Assembly (NCBI RefSeq): GCF_003254585.1
Contig: NZ_QJGZ01000034.1
Coordinates: forward strand, 1 to 64,000
DNA length: 64,000 nt
Origin: Flavobacterium sharifuzzamanii
GTDB lineage: Bacteria > Bacteroidota > Bacteroidia > Flavobacteriales > Flavobacteriaceae
Direction: 5' to 3'
Shown here: piece by piece, positions 38,915 through 47,922 of the stretch
Layout: every line of letters begins with the position of its first letter
How positions within the stretch are numbered: position 1 is the stretch's first letter
Translations under genes and position numbers: made by a program
Notes under the pieces: model-generated
What the model was told of the DNA's origin: nothing
The model's input: the letters and a program-made list of their open reading frames with translations, nothing else
Databases searched by the model: none

Positions 38915-39553
38915 ATGAAAAAGATTGTAACATTATTGAGTATGGTATTAATCGGTTTAACTGCTAAAGCTCAAGATTCGTCTCAAGGATTAAAAGGTGC
39001 TTGGTTTGCAACTTCTCAGTTTGGTTATCAGCAGACTAAAAATGAGGGCAATAAAAACACAAATTTGTCTGTAATCCCAGTTGTAGGTACGTTTGTTACT
39101 CCGTCAGTTGCTGTTGGAGCAGGTATTGGATATATTAATATCAAAGCTCAGACAGATGCAGGAACAGCTGCAAAAACAGATTTAATTGTTGTTCAGCCTT
39201 TAATTAGAAAATATTGGAACGTAGCAGGTTCATTATATTTCTTCGGACAAGCAGCGATCCCTGTTATTACTGGAAAAGAGAAAGAAAGCGAGTTGAAAGT
39301 TAATCAAGTTGGACTTTCAGTATCAGGAGGTTTAGATTATTTTGTTACTAAAAACTTCTCAGTAGAGTTTTCTTATGATTTGGCTAATTTTACTTCTACA
39401 ACACTAAAGGCTCAAAATGGAGAAAAAACAACTGTTACCAATTTTGGATTAGCGCATGTTGCAAATGTTGACCCATTTTATAACACAGCTTTGGCAGGAA
39501 GCAATCCAAACTTGACTTCTCCAGTTTCTGTAGGTTTTAAATTTATATTCTAA
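38915..39553 (+). CDS. Outer-membrane beta-barrel protein
   Basis: The 212-residue protein has a signal peptide ending AKAQ and a series of amphipathic strands (GAWFATSQFGYQQTK, AVGAGIGYINIKAQT, GLDYFVTKNFSVEFSYDL). It ends VSVGFKFIF with the terminal phenylalanine usual for outer-membrane barrels. It looks like a small OmpW/OmpX-like porin-type protein. A TAAGTTTG box at 38879-38886 may be its -7 element, and a terminator follows at 39608. Confidence 0.9.
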   Translation: MKKIVTLLSMVLIGLTAKAQDSSQGLKGAWFATSQFGYQQTKNEGNKNTNLSVIPVVGTFVTPSVAVGAGIGYINIKAQTDAGTAAKTDLIVVQPLIRKYWNVAGSLYFFGQAAIPVITGKEKESELKVNQVGLSVSGGLDYFVTKNFSVEFSYDLANFTSTTLKAQNGEKTTVTNFGLAHVANVDPFYNTALAGSNPNLTSPVSVGFKFIF

Positions 39554-39607
39554 TTTATTCTTTATTTGATTAATGTAAAATTCTATTTAGTAATTTTGCG
39601 AAAAAAG

Positions 39608-39638
39608 AAGACCGTACTTTTTTGAAGTACGGTCTTTT
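39608..39638 (+). terminator. Rho-independent terminator after the beta-barrel gene
   Basis: AAGACCGTACTT (39608-39619) pairs with AAGTACGGTCTT (39625-39636) across a 5-nt loop, followed by Ts. It lies just before the VF530 gene, whose transcription must start after or read through it. Confidence 0.8.
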
Positions 39639-39660
39639 GATATTATTTAAAAAGTATAAA

Positions 39661-39885
39661 ATGCAAAATCAATCCAAAGATCCTTTACACGGAATTACAC
39701 TTCAAAAAATTGTCGAAACGCTTGTCGACTATTATGGGTTTGATACTTTAGGGGAATTAATTCCGATAAAGTGTTTTAACTCAAATCCAAGTGTAAAATC
39801 AAGTCTTACTTTTTTAAGAAAAACAGACTGGGCTCGTAAGAAAGTAGAAGAGCTTTATGTAAAAACACTTCCTGAATTAAGCTAA
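39661..39885 (+). CDS. VF530 family DNA-binding protein
   Basis: The 74-residue protein matches the VF530/DUF2132 family: [40 protein letters not shown] and [16 protein letters not shown]. These small helical proteins have been described as DNA-binding, but the role is not settled. I start at ATG 39661; a longer frame from 39622 runs into the terminator. It ends 1 bp before the convergent next gene. Confidence 0.92.
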   Translation: MQNQSKDPLHGITLQKIVETLVDYYGFDTLGELIPIKCFNSNPSVKSSLTFLRKTDWARKKVEELYVKTLPELS

Positions 39886-39886
39886 T

Positions 39887-40441
39887 TTATAATTTATAAG
39901 AAATCATAACTCCGCCACGGTACGGAAGCCATTCTCCACTTTTATTCCAGTGAACTGCTTTTTCATATCTTCCTGGGGTTCCGTCATTATAGTATCCGTG
40001 ATAAAAACCTTGATGCCATCCACCGCCTACAAAAAAGTCAAGTAAAAATTTATCGCTTAGTTTTAGATTGTAACCTACTGTTGCTCCAATTCTGTAACCA
40101 AATCCATCTTCGTAACGGTTGCTATCCCAATAATTCCACTTTTGTATTTCATATTTATCGGCTCCTATGTGTGCTCCAGCATAAAAACCATTGTATTTTT
40201 CTTTAAAATGATAACGAATTTCAGGAGTAATAGTAACAAACTTCATAGGATGGTGTCCATTAAAAGATTCCCAAAATGAAGCCATTACGTCGGCACTAAA
40301 AGTGGTTTTTTCTCCGATACTGGTTTCAATGCCAATGTTAGGAATGGCTAATAAAGCTGTAGCTCCGTTAAATTTTACAAATGTCTGACTTTGCATTTGC
40401 ACACAAAATAGAAGAACAATTAGGGCGGGTATTTTTTTCAT
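39887..40441 (-). CDS. DUF3575-like outer-membrane protein
   Basis: The 184-residue protein has a signal peptide ending MQSQ and an N-terminal NGATALLAIPNIGIETSIGE typical of DUF3575 proteins. Alternating strands with many aromatic residues follow (FVTITPEIRYHFKEKYNGFY, GYRIGATVGYNLKLSDKFLL), and it ends MISYKL. A small outer-membrane barrel is inferred. It is convergent with the VF530 gene. Confidence 0.85.
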   Translation of the reverse strand: MKKIPALIVLLFCVQMQSQTFVKFNGATALLAIPNIGIETSIGEKTTFSADVMASFWESFNGHHPMKFVTITPEIRYHFKEKYNGFYAGAHIGADKYEIQKWNYWDSNRYEDGFGYRIGATVGYNLKLSDKFLLDFFVGGGWHQGFYHGYYNDGTPGRYEKAVHWNKSGEWLPYRGGVMISYKL

Positions 40442-40554
40442 AAGGATTTTTTGGAAATCAAAATCAGCAATGGTTTTGCTGATTTTGCTCGCAAATATAA
40501 CAGATAATGCTTAAGAACTATTATTTATAAGATTATTTTAACAAGTAGAAAAAA

Positions 40555-41103
40555 TTACTTTTCTAGTAATGAATAGATTACCTTATCTATAAATCTTCCA
40601 TCCCAAAATTCTACTTCTCTTAAATGAGCTTCTTTAACAAAACCACACTTTTGCAGTACCTTTTCAGAAGCATAATTCTCGGGATCAATTACAGCTTCGA
40701 TTGAATGAAGTTTTAAATCTTCAAAACCATATTTAATCAATTGGTTAACAGCTTCTGTAACTATTCCTTTTCCATGATGGTCAGGTGAGAGAATATATCC
40801 TATTTCAGATCGATAATTCTCTGGTTGCATTCTGTAGAATCCAATAATTCCAATTAATTTAGAATCATTTTTAAATCGGATACTCCAGTTTATTCCTTCA
40901 TTAGTATCAATCTTTTCATCAATCATTTTAATGAGTTCCAAAGCATCCTCATGATTTTTTGCCAGAGGTCTTGGGATGTATTTCATATTTTCAGGATTAG
41001 AGCGCAAGTCAAAAACTTCTTGTACATCTTTATCTGTTAGCCTATCTAAAATTAAGCGTTCTGTTTCTATTATTGGAAAAGGAGTAAAATTGAAATCTAA
41101 CAT
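40555..41103 (-). CDS. RimJ-type GNAT N-acetyltransferase
   Basis: The 182-residue protein starts with the RimJ/RimL opening IETERLILDRLTDKD and has the acetyl-CoA loop region EIGYILSPDHHGKGIVTEAV, and later ENYASEKVLQKCGFVKEAHL. Targets may be ribosomal protein N-termini or small molecules. It is 9 bp downstream of the aldose-epimerase-like gene and probably co-transcribed with it. Confidence 0.93.
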   Translation of the reverse strand: MLDFNFTPFPIIETERLILDRLTDKDVQEVFDLRSNPENMKYIPRPLAKNHEDALELIKMIDEKIDTNEGINWSIRFKNDSKLIGIIGFYRMQPENYRSEIGYILSPDHHGKGIVTEAVNQLIKYGFEDLKLHSIEAVIDPENYASEKVLQKCGFVKEAHLREVEFWDGRFIDKVIYSLLEK

Positions 41104-41112
41104 TTTGCTGTT

Positions 41113-41964
41113 TTATAATATTGTGATACTAAATTTTGCACTAAAAGTTTTTTTTTCGTCTAAGACCAAAATGCCTTCTTTTTCATATAAATCTCCTGAA
41201 TTTTCATCGGTATCAGAATAGCCTAACCAGGGTTCGATGCAGATAAATGGTGCATTTTCTTTTGTCCAGATTCCTAAACTTGGAAAGTCATTATAGCTAA
41301 CTTTTACATACGGTTTTGAGTTGTTGAGGATAGTCAATGATTTGGATTCTAATGTTTTGAAAATTAAAGCATCATTCTTAAAAAGCTCATAATTTAAAGG
41401 GACTAAATTATATTTTGTTTCTAAAACTTTGGTCTTAGAAGAAATTAAATCATTTTCAAGAAGATAATATTTTAAATTTTCTTCTTTTTCGAATTGAAAA
41501 GCATAATCTTCAAAATTGTCTGGAAGGGCGATTGCTGGATGTGCTCCAATTGAAAAAGGCATTTTTTCTTTTCCGTTATTTATTACTTTATATTCAAGTT
41601 CTAATGCATTTTCAATAAGCGTATAAATAAGTTGCAATTCAAATTCAAAAGGATACTTCTGTAATGTTTCTTCAGAAGATTTAAGAGAGAAGATAGCCTT
41701 GTTTTCAGTTTTTTCGATCAATTCAAAATCCATGTCACGAGCAAAACCATGACGTGGCAGATGATATTCTTTTTCATTGATTGTGTAAGTGTTGTTTTTT
41801 AAAGTCCCTACAATTGGAAAAAGAACAGGGGAGTGCTTACCCCAAAAATCTGGATTGCCTTCCCATATATATTCGTCGTTTTGATTGTTTTTTATAGAAA
41901 ATAATTCAGCTCCCGCATGTTTAATAGAAGCTTTTAATATAGAATTTGAAATAGTTGTAGTCAC
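41113..41964 (-). CDS. Aldose 1-epimerase family protein
   Basis: The 283-residue beta-sandwich protein belongs to the galactose-mutarotase superfamily: HAGAELFSIKNNQNDEYIW, PVLFPIVGTL, HLPRHGFARDMDF, the catalytic-histidine segment GAHPAIALP, and the C-terminal ENAPFICIEPWLGYSDT. It is closer to the YeaD/LacX branch that acts on hexose or hexose-6-phosphate than to GalM. The exact sugar is unknown. Confidence 0.93.
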   Translation of the reverse strand: MTTTISNSILKASIKHAGAELFSIKNNQNDEYIWEGNPDFWGKHSPVLFPIVGTLKNNTYTINEKEYHLPRHGFARDMDFELIEKTENKAIFSLKSSEETLQKYPFEFELQLIYTLIENALELEYKVINNGKEKMPFSIGAHPAIALPDNFEDYAFQFEKEENLKYYLLENDLISSKTKVLETKYNLVPLNYELFKNDALIFKTLESKSLTILNNSKPYVKVSYNDFPSLGIWTKENAPFICIEPWLGYSDTDENSGDLYEKEGILVLDEKKTFSAKFSITIL

Positions 41965-42149
41965 AATGTTGAGTCTAAAATGAATGTTCTTTTGATAGAT
42001 GTAAATATATTTTATAAAATTTAGTTTTTTAAGAAAAAGGCTTAAATTATTTTATTGATAAAATTATGCTAAAATTAAATTTATGTTTTAAAATTTCTCT
42101 GTAAATAGCTTTTTTTTTCATTAATTTGCTACATAAACAGCTAAAAAAT

Positions 42150-44420
42150 ATGAAAAAGCAATCTGCAAAAGCCATTTTAACCGCGGCTTTATTTTTTGGG
42201 ATTTCTTCAGTTTGGGCGCAGCAAACTCCTTCAGCACCAACAGCAAATCCAGTAAACAATTACAATTATCATGATGCCTTTGGACCTCATTTTTACACCA
42301 AAAATGCTACATCAACTCGTACTGCGAGCGGTGAGCCAGGAATAGAGTATTGGCAGAATAGAGCCGATTATCAGATTACGGCAAAATTAAACGGAACTAC
42401 AAATGAGATTGTAGGAACAGATGAAATTACTTATACTAATAATAGTCCTAATAAGTTAGGATTTCTTTGGCTAAATTTAGATCAGAACTTATTTAAAGAA
42501 GATTCTAGAGGAAATGCTGTTGTGCCTTTAACAGGAAGCCGTAACGGAGCTCAAGGACAAGTTTTTGATGGTGGAAATAAAATAAAATCGGTTAAAGTAA
42601 TTTCTGGCGGAAAAAACAAAACTGAAGTCGATGCTAAGTATATAGTTACAGATACCAGAATGCAGATTTTCCTTCCTCAGGAATTGGCAGCAAAAGGAGG
42701 TTCTGTAAAGGTGAAAATTGAATTCTCTTTCATTGCACCTTTTGAAGGATCTGACAGAATGGGAGTTTTAGAAACTAAAAACGGAAAAATCTTTACAATT
42801 GCACAATGGTACCCACGTATGTGTGTGTATGATGATGTAAGAGGATGGAATACAGCTCCTTATTTAGGGGCGTCTGAGTTTTACTTAGAATATGGTGATT
42901 TTGATGTGAAATTAACTGTTCCAGGAAATCACTTTGTAGTAGCTTCTGGTGAATTGTTAAATGGCCAAGAAGTGCTTTCTGCAGATCATTTCAAAAAATA
43001 TAAAGATGCAGCAAACAGTGATAAAACTGTAACAATTCGTTCTGAGCAAGAAGTAAATTCAGCTTCAAATGCAAATGCAGGAACAGAAAAAACATGGCAT
43101 TATAAAATCAAAAATGCACGTGATTTTTCTTGGGCATCATCTCCAGCTTTCATTTTAGATGGAGCAAAAATTAATCTTCCAAGCGGTAAAAAATCATTAG
43201 CACTATCAGCTTATCCTGTTGAAAGTGCTGGGCAAGGTGCTTACGGACGTTCTACAGAATATGTAAAAGCATCGATTGAGCATTACTCTAAACAATGGTT
43301 TGAATATCCTTATCCAGCAGCTACAAACGTTGCAGGAAACGAAGGTGGTATGGAATATCCTGGAATTGTTTTCTGCGGATGGAAATCTAAAGGACAAGAT
43401 CTATGGGGAGTTACAGATCATGAATTTGGACATATTTGGTTCCCAATGATTGTGGGTTCAAACGAAAGATTATTTGCTTGGATGGATGAAGGATTTAATA
43501 CTTTTATTAATTCATTAAGTACTGCTGCATTTAACAACGGTGAGTATAAAGAAGAGCCAACAAATTTGCATGAAATGGCAGAACCGTTTACTAGACCAGA
43601 TTTAGAAACGATTATGAGCTCTCCTGATAATATGAAAGAGGCTAATATTGGTATGTTATGCTACTTTAAGCCAAGTGCAGGTTTAGTGATTTTAAGAGAG
43701 CAGATTTTAGGAAAAGAGCGTTTTGATACCGCTTTTAGAACCTATATTGAGCGTTGGGCATACAAACACCCGCAGCCAGATGATTTCTTCAGATCTATGG
43801 AAAATGTTGCTGGTGAAGATCTAAGCTGGTTTTGGAGAAGCTGGTATGTAAACAACTGGAGATTTGATCAAGGAATCAACTCAATTAAATATGTAAAAAA
43901 TGACCCTGCAAAAGGTGCCGTAATTACAGTTGAGAATTTTGATAAAATGCCAATGCCAATTATTTTAGATGTGAAAACAAAAAGCGGAAAAGTGACTAGA
44001 GTTAATCTTCCGGTAGAAATCTGGCAAAGAAATAATTCTTGGTCTTTCAAACACAATTCTACTGAAGAGATTGATAGCATTACTTTAGATCCAGATAATG
44101 CTTTTCCAGATAATAATACGTCGAATAATGTTTGGACAGCAGGAAAAGGAAAAATAGAAAAAGATATTATTTTAGATCCTTTTGTTGGTAGCTATGTTAC
44201 ATCAAAATCACCTTTGACAATTGAATTGACTGAGAAAAACAGTGTTTTAAATGCAGAACTTCCAAACTATCCTAAATTTGCTTTGAAGCCTGTTGAAAAC
44301 GAAAAAGATACATTTGAATCATCAAGAGCTGGTTTAAAAATTAAATTTAATGAAGCTAAAAACGGTTTCGATTTAATACTTTTAGGAAATGGTCAAGTAA
44401 TACCTTTTACTAGAAAATAA
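42150..44420 (+). CDS. M1 family metallopeptidase (secreted)
   Basis: The 756-residue protein has a signal peptide (about 1-24, ending VWAQ). The N-terminal half is the M1 beta domain ([35 protein letters not shown]). The zinc site is H424-E-F-G-H428 with E447 in WMDEGFNTF. The GAMEN-type exopeptidase motif is replaced by GNEGGMEYP. The start is taken at 42150, since a TTG at 42126 adds residues before the signal peptide. It probably trims peptides in the periplasm or outside. A terminator follows. Confidence 0.95.
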   Translation: MKKQSAKAILTAALFFGISSVWAQQTPSAPTANPVNNYNYHDAFGPHFYTKNATSTRTASGEPGIEYWQNRADYQITAKLNGTTNEIVGTDEITYTNNSPNKLGFLWLNLDQNLFKEDSRGNAVVPLTGSRNGAQGQVFDGGNKIKSVKVISGGKNKTEVDAKYIVTDTRMQIFLPQELAAKGGSVKVKIEFSFIAPFEGSDRMGVLETKNGKIFTIAQWYPRMCVYDDVRGWNTAPYLGASEFYLEYGDFDVKLTVPGNHFVVASGELLNGQEVLSADHFKKYKDAANSDKTVTIRSEQEVNSASNANAGTEKTWHYKIKNARDFSWASSPAFILDGAKINLPSGKKSLALSAYPVESAGQGAYGRSTEYVKASIEHYSKQWFEYPYPAATNVAGNEGGMEYPGIVFCGWKSKGQDLWGVTDHEFGHIWFPMIVGSNERLFAWMDEGFNTFINSLSTAAFNNGEYKEEPTNLHEMAEPFTRPDLETIMSSPDNMKEANIGMLCYFKPSAGLVILREQILGKERFDTAFRTYIERWAYKHPQPDDFFRSMENVAGEDLSWFWRSWYVNNWRFDQGINSIKYVKNDPAKGAVITVENFDKMPMPIILDVKTKSGKVTRVNLPVEIWQRNNSWSFKHNSTEEIDSITLDPDNAFPDNNTSNNVWTAGKGKIEKDIILDPFVGSYVTSKSPLTIELTEKNSVLNAELPNYPKFALKPVENEKDTFESSRAGLKIKFNEAKNGFDLILLGNGQVIPFTRK

Positions 44421-44443
44421 TAGAATTAAAGCAAAAAAAACGT

Positions 44444-44480
44444 AAAGCCCGATGGTTATCTTAACTATCGGGCTTTCTTT
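44444..44480 (+). terminator. Rho-independent terminator after the M1 peptidase gene
   Basis: A 15-bp stem with one G-U pair (AAAGCCCGATGGTTA, 44444-44458, with TAACTATCGGGCTTT, 44462-44476) has a 3-nt loop and a T-rich tail. Confidence 0.88.
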
Positions 44481-44612
44481 TGTTTTTAAGTTTCAAGCTT
44501 ATTCTGTTTAATTTTTAAAAATTAAAGACTCAGAACCTCAGTATCTTAGAGTCTTGGTGTTTTTAAAGAATAACAAAACTTAAAAAAAATGTTAGAATTT
44601 TATTTTTTTGTT

Positions 44613-44640
44613 TTGTGAATTAAAAAATAATGTAATTTTG
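44613..44640 (+). promoter_or_regulatory. Strong Bacteroidota-type promoter upstream of the arginine cluster
   Basis: TTG (44613-44615), a 17-bp spacer and TAATTTTG (44633-44640) match the consensus perfectly. Transcription should start close to the ATG at 44646. The first certain gene is at 44969, so the leader is about 320 nt long and contains several hairpins. Confidence 0.7.
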
Positions 44641-44968
44641 CACCGATGAATAAAATAAGTTTACATATAACTTCTTTGTCACGGACAAACTCACCGATTA
44701 CTTCTCCCGAAGTACGGACACTATCTCTATAGTGTTCACTGAGTTTTATAGCCGTATATTTATTCATACCCATTTTACATTTTGAAATCATATAATTTGT
44801 CCATTGGACAAACATATCCTAAAAGTATTTATTATTTTGTAAATTTTCATGGTCAAGTTTTTGATTTTGAGAATGTTACTTCTATTTTGCTTAATTTTAT
44901 TGGATTCAATTCTGGATTTCAAACGAATCAATATGCTTTAATTTTTAACTCTAACTTCAATAATTGAA
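44641..44968 (+). promoter_or_regulatory. Structured leader region of the arginine/proline cluster
   Basis: Four hairpins lie in 140 nt: TTTGTC-ACG-GACAAA (44675-44689), ACTTC-TCCC-GAAGT (44700-44713), ACACTAT-CTCT-ATAGTGT (44718-44735) and TTTGTCC-ATT-GGACAAA (44798-44814). The first and last share the same arms. A 28-codon ORF (44646-44732, starting MNKISLHITSL) begins 5 nt after the -7 box and has two CGG arginine codons. A second short frame at 44849-44941 (MVKFLILRMLLL) is hydrophobic. I see no long gene here. Attenuator, operator or structured RNA are all possible; the role is inferred. Confidence 0.5.
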
Positions 44969-45604
44969 ATGAAGATCTCTATTGTTGTTACCCAGGAAGA
45001 ACACTTTAAATACGCACAAGAAATCTGCGATACGATAGAATCATCTGCCTTGTTAAGAGGTACGGGGATTGCTAAAAGAACTCCTGAGTACATTCAGAAA
45101 AAAATGGCAAACGGTGATGCAATGATCGCTTTGGCTGACGGAAAGTTTGCAGGTTTTTGTTACATAGAAAGCTGGCAGCATGGAAAGTTTGTTGCGCATT
45201 CTGGGTTAATTGTACATCCAGATTATAGAAGTCATGGTTTGGCCAAAAAGATAAAATCAAAGGTTTTTGAGTATTCTTTAAAAAGATTTCCAGACGCTAA
45301 AATATTTGGAATTACGACTGGTTTGGCCGTGATGAAAATTAACTCTGAATTAGGTTATAAACCAGTTCCTTTTTCAGAATTAACAACTGATCCAAGTTTC
45401 TGGGCTGGTTGCAAAACGTGTACAAATTATCATATCCTGCAAAGTAAAGAGAATAAAATGTGCCTTTGTACAGGAATGTTATACGACCCAAAAGAAAAAC
45501 AAAAAACACCACCAAGACATCCTTTTAACGAGGCTGTTTTAAATAGACTTAGAAAAATAAAACAGGCTTTATTCTTAAATAAAATCTTGTCATTGTTTGT
45601 TTAA
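44969..45604 (+). CDS. GNAT acetyltransferase heading the arginine cluster
   Basis: The 211-residue GNAT protein has the acetyl-CoA binding region LIVHPDYRSHGLAKKIKS and a preceding core (GDAMIALADGKFAGFCYIES). The C-terminal half carries a cysteine cluster, GCKTC about 20 residues before CLC, that might bind a metal. No argA- or argJ-type gene is visible in the cluster, and a GNAT of this kind is commonly first in the arginine cluster of Bacteroidota. It is therefore a strong candidate for the N-acyl (acetyl or succinyl) glutamate synthase. This is inference from context and fold. Confidence 0.88.
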   Translation: MKISIVVTQEEHFKYAQEICDTIESSALLRGTGIAKRTPEYIQKKMANGDAMIALADGKFAGFCYIESWQHGKFVAHSGLIVHPDYRSHGLAKKIKSKVFEYSLKRFPDAKIFGITTGLAVMKINSELGYKPVPFSELTTDPSFWAGCKTCTNYHILQSKENKMCLCTGMLYDPKEKQKTPPRHPFNEAVLNRLRKIKQALFLNKILSLFV

Positions 45605-45668
45605 GTCAAATGAATTAGAAAAAATCTCAAACTGCTATATACGAAAGTATTAGCCTAAATTATAAAAA

Positions 45669-46862
45669 ATGAAAAAAGTAGTATTAGCTTATAGCGGAGG
45701 ATTAGATACCTCGTATTGTTTGAAATATTTAAAAAATGAAAAAGGATACGAAGTTCACACTGTTCTTGTTGACACAGGAGGATTTTCTGCTGAAGAATTA
45801 ACAGCTATAGAAAAAAGAGCTTACGAGTTAGGAAGTGCACAACACGCCAACTTAACGATTTTAGATAAATATTACGATAAAGCTATAAAATACCTGATTT
45901 TCGGAAACGTATTAAAAAACAATACTTATCCATTATCAGTAAGTGCTGAGCGTGTTTTTCAAGCAATTGAAGCTATAAAATATGCGAAAAAAGTAGGAGC
46001 AACTGCAATCGCACACGGAAGTACTGGTGCAGGAAATGATCAAATTCGTTTCGATTTGATTTTCCAAACTATTGCTCCAGAAATCGAAATTATTACTCCA
46101 ATTAGAGATTTAAAATTATCAAGACAAGAAGAAGTAGATTATTTGGCTCAAAACGGAGTTCACTATTCTTGGGAAAAAGCACAGTATTCTATCAATAAAG
46201 GACTTTGGGGAACAAGCGTTGGAGGAAAAGAAACTCTAACTTCTAGTCAGCCATTGCCAAGTGAAGCTTATCCTTCGCAATTGCAAAAAGAAGGTGAAGA
46301 AAAAGTAACGCTTCATTTTGAGCAGGGAGAATTAGTTGGTTTAAACGGAAAAACAGATAAACCATCAAATAATATTGTGGCTCTTGAAAAATTAGCAAGC
46401 GCTTATGCAATTGGTAGAGATATTCACGTTGGAGATACAATTATCGGAATTAAAGGAAGAGTTGGTTTTGAAGCTGCTGCTCCATTAATTATTATCAAAG
46501 CGCACCATTTATTAGAGAAACATACTCTTGGAAAATGGCAGCAATATTGGAAAGAGCAATTAGGAAATTGGTACGGAATGTTATTCCACGAAGGTCAGTT
46601 CTTAGATCCAGTGATGAGAAACATTGAAACTTTCTTGCAAGACACTCAAAAAACAGTAAATGGAACCGTAACAGTTTCATTAAAACCATACCATTTCTCA
46701 CTTGACGGAATCGAATCTGAAAACGATTTAATGAACACAGGTTTCGGTCAGTACGGAGAAATGAACAATGCTTGGACATCTGACGATGCAAAAGGATTTA
46801 TCAAGATTCTTGGAAATGCACAAAACATATTCTCATCTGTAAACAAATTAGATCATGATTAA
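45669..46862 (+). CDS. argG: Argininosuccinate synthase
   Basis: The 397-residue ATP-dependent ligase joins citrulline and aspartate. The PP-loop is VVLAYSGGLDTSYCLKYL at the N-terminus, followed by AIAHGSTGAGNDQIRFDL and later GRDIHVGDTIIGIKGRVGFE. It overlaps the next gene, argC, by 8 bp, so translation is coupled. The order argG-argC-argD follows the usual Bacteroidota arginine cluster. Confidence 0.97.
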   Translation: MKKVVLAYSGGLDTSYCLKYLKNEKGYEVHTVLVDTGGFSAEELTAIEKRAYELGSAQHANLTILDKYYDKAIKYLIFGNVLKNNTYPLSVSAERVFQAIEAIKYAKKVGATAIAHGSTGAGNDQIRFDLIFQTIAPEIEIITPIRDLKLSRQEEVDYLAQNGVHYSWEKAQYSINKGLWGTSVGGKETLTSSQPLPSEAYPSQLQKEGEEKVTLHFEQGELVGLNGKTDKPSNNIVALEKLASAYAIGRDIHVGDTIIGIKGRVGFEAAAPLIIIKAHHLLEKHTLGKWQQYWKEQLGNWYGMLFHEGQFLDPVMRNIETFLQDTQKTVNGTVTVSLKPYHFSLDGIESENDLMNTGFGQYGEMNNAWTSDDAKGFIKILGNAQNIFSSVNKLDHD

Positions 46863-47832
46863 TGTCGGAATTATTGGTGGTTCAGGCTACACGGCCGGAG
46901 AACTCATCAGAATTTTAATGTATCACCCAAAAGTAAACATCGATTTTGTTTACAGTACAACAAATGCTGGAAAGCCACTTTCTGTAGCACACCAAGATTT
47001 GATGGGCGATATTGAAATGAATTTCACAGCTGAAATCAATCCAAATGTGAACGTTGTCTTCTTGTGTTTAGGTCACGGAAAATCAATTTCATTTTTGAAA
47101 GAAAATCAGTTTGCAAGTCATACTAAAATCATCGATTTAGGAAATGATTTCAGATTGAATAAAGATGCACATTTCGAAGGAAAAGATTTCGTTTACGGAT
47201 TGCCTGAAATTAATAAAGCAGAAATCAAAAAGACAAATTATATTGCAAATCCAGGTTGTTTTGCAACTGCTATTCAGTTGGCTTTGTTGCCTTTAGCAAA
47301 ACATAATTTGCTGAATAATGATGTTCATATTAATGCCACAACAGGAAGTACAGGAGCAGGAGTAAGTCTTTCAGAAACTTCTCATTTCAGCTGGAGAAAC
47401 AACAATATGTCGCATTATAAAGCTTTTGAACATCAGCATTTAGGAGAAATTTCAGAAAGTTTGGTGCAATTGCAAGACGATTTTGACAGCGAATTGCTTT
47501 TTATTCCGAATAGAGGAGATTTTCCAAGAGGGATTTTTGCAACGCTTTATACATTATGCGATGATAGTTTGGAGCAATTGGTTGCCAAATACGAGGATTT
47601 CTATAAAAATGAGCCTTTCGTAACCGTTACCACAACAAATATCAACATGAAACAAGTGGTGCAAACGAATAAATGTATTATTAGTTTATTGAAAAAAGGA
47701 AACCGGGTTCTCATAACATCAATTATCGATAACTTAACCAAAGGTGCTTCAGGACAAGCGATTCAAAACATGAATTTAATGTTCGGATTAGAAGAAACCA
47801 CAGGTTTACATTTGAAACCAAGCGGATTTTAG
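46855..47832 (+). CDS. argC: N-acetyl-gamma-glutamyl-phosphate reductase
   Basis: The 325-residue NADPH-dependent reductase makes N-acylglutamate semialdehyde. The Rossmann motif is GIIGGSGYTAGELIRIL and the catalytic cysteine lies in ANPGCFATAIQLALLPL. Later GSTGAGVSLSETSHFSWRNN and KPSGF at the C-terminus are family features. It overlaps argG by 8 bp. The gap to argD carries a hairpin-forming repeat. Confidence 0.96.
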   Translation: MINVGIIGGSGYTAGELIRILMYHPKVNIDFVYSTTNAGKPLSVAHQDLMGDIEMNFTAEINPNVNVVFLCLGHGKSISFLKENQFASHTKIIDLGNDFRLNKDAHFEGKDFVYGLPEINKAEIKKTNYIANPGCFATAIQLALLPLAKHNLLNNDVHINATTGSTGAGVSLSETSHFSWRNNNMSHYKAFEHQHLGEISESLVQLQDDFDSELLFIPNRGDFPRGIFATLYTLCDDSLEQLVAKYEDFYKNEPFVTVTTTNINMKQVVQTNKCIISLLKKGNRVLITSIIDNLTKGASGQAIQNMNLMFGLEETTGLHLKPSGF

Positions 47833-47839
47833 AAAAAAT

Positions 47840-47911
47840 TTGTTTCAGGTTTTAAGTTTCAAGTTTCACGTTCTGTGTACAACTTGAAACATGAAACATG
47901 AAACTTTAAAC
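47840..47911. repeat. Hairpin-forming degenerate repeat between argC and argD
   Basis: The 5' arm is made of words like GTTTCA and AAGTTTCA (47842-47868) and the 3' arm of TTGAAACATGAAACATGAAA (from 47883). The arms are imperfect complements built from tandem copies of GAAAC(A/T)T. Loop GTTCTGTGTACAAC. Confidence 0.65.
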
Positions 47912-47922
47912 AAAAAAAACAC

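Noticed and set aside
44600..44815. Minus-strand ORF (core MNKYTAIKLSEHYRDS)
   Set aside because: It covers the promoter and hairpin cluster, has no recognised domain or upstream signal, and is probably the complement of the structured leader. It stays possible as an antisense small protein.
44782..44967. Plus-strand ORF ending right before the GNAT gene
   Set aside because: It starts with TTG inside a hairpin, has low-complexity content and no recognisable domain.
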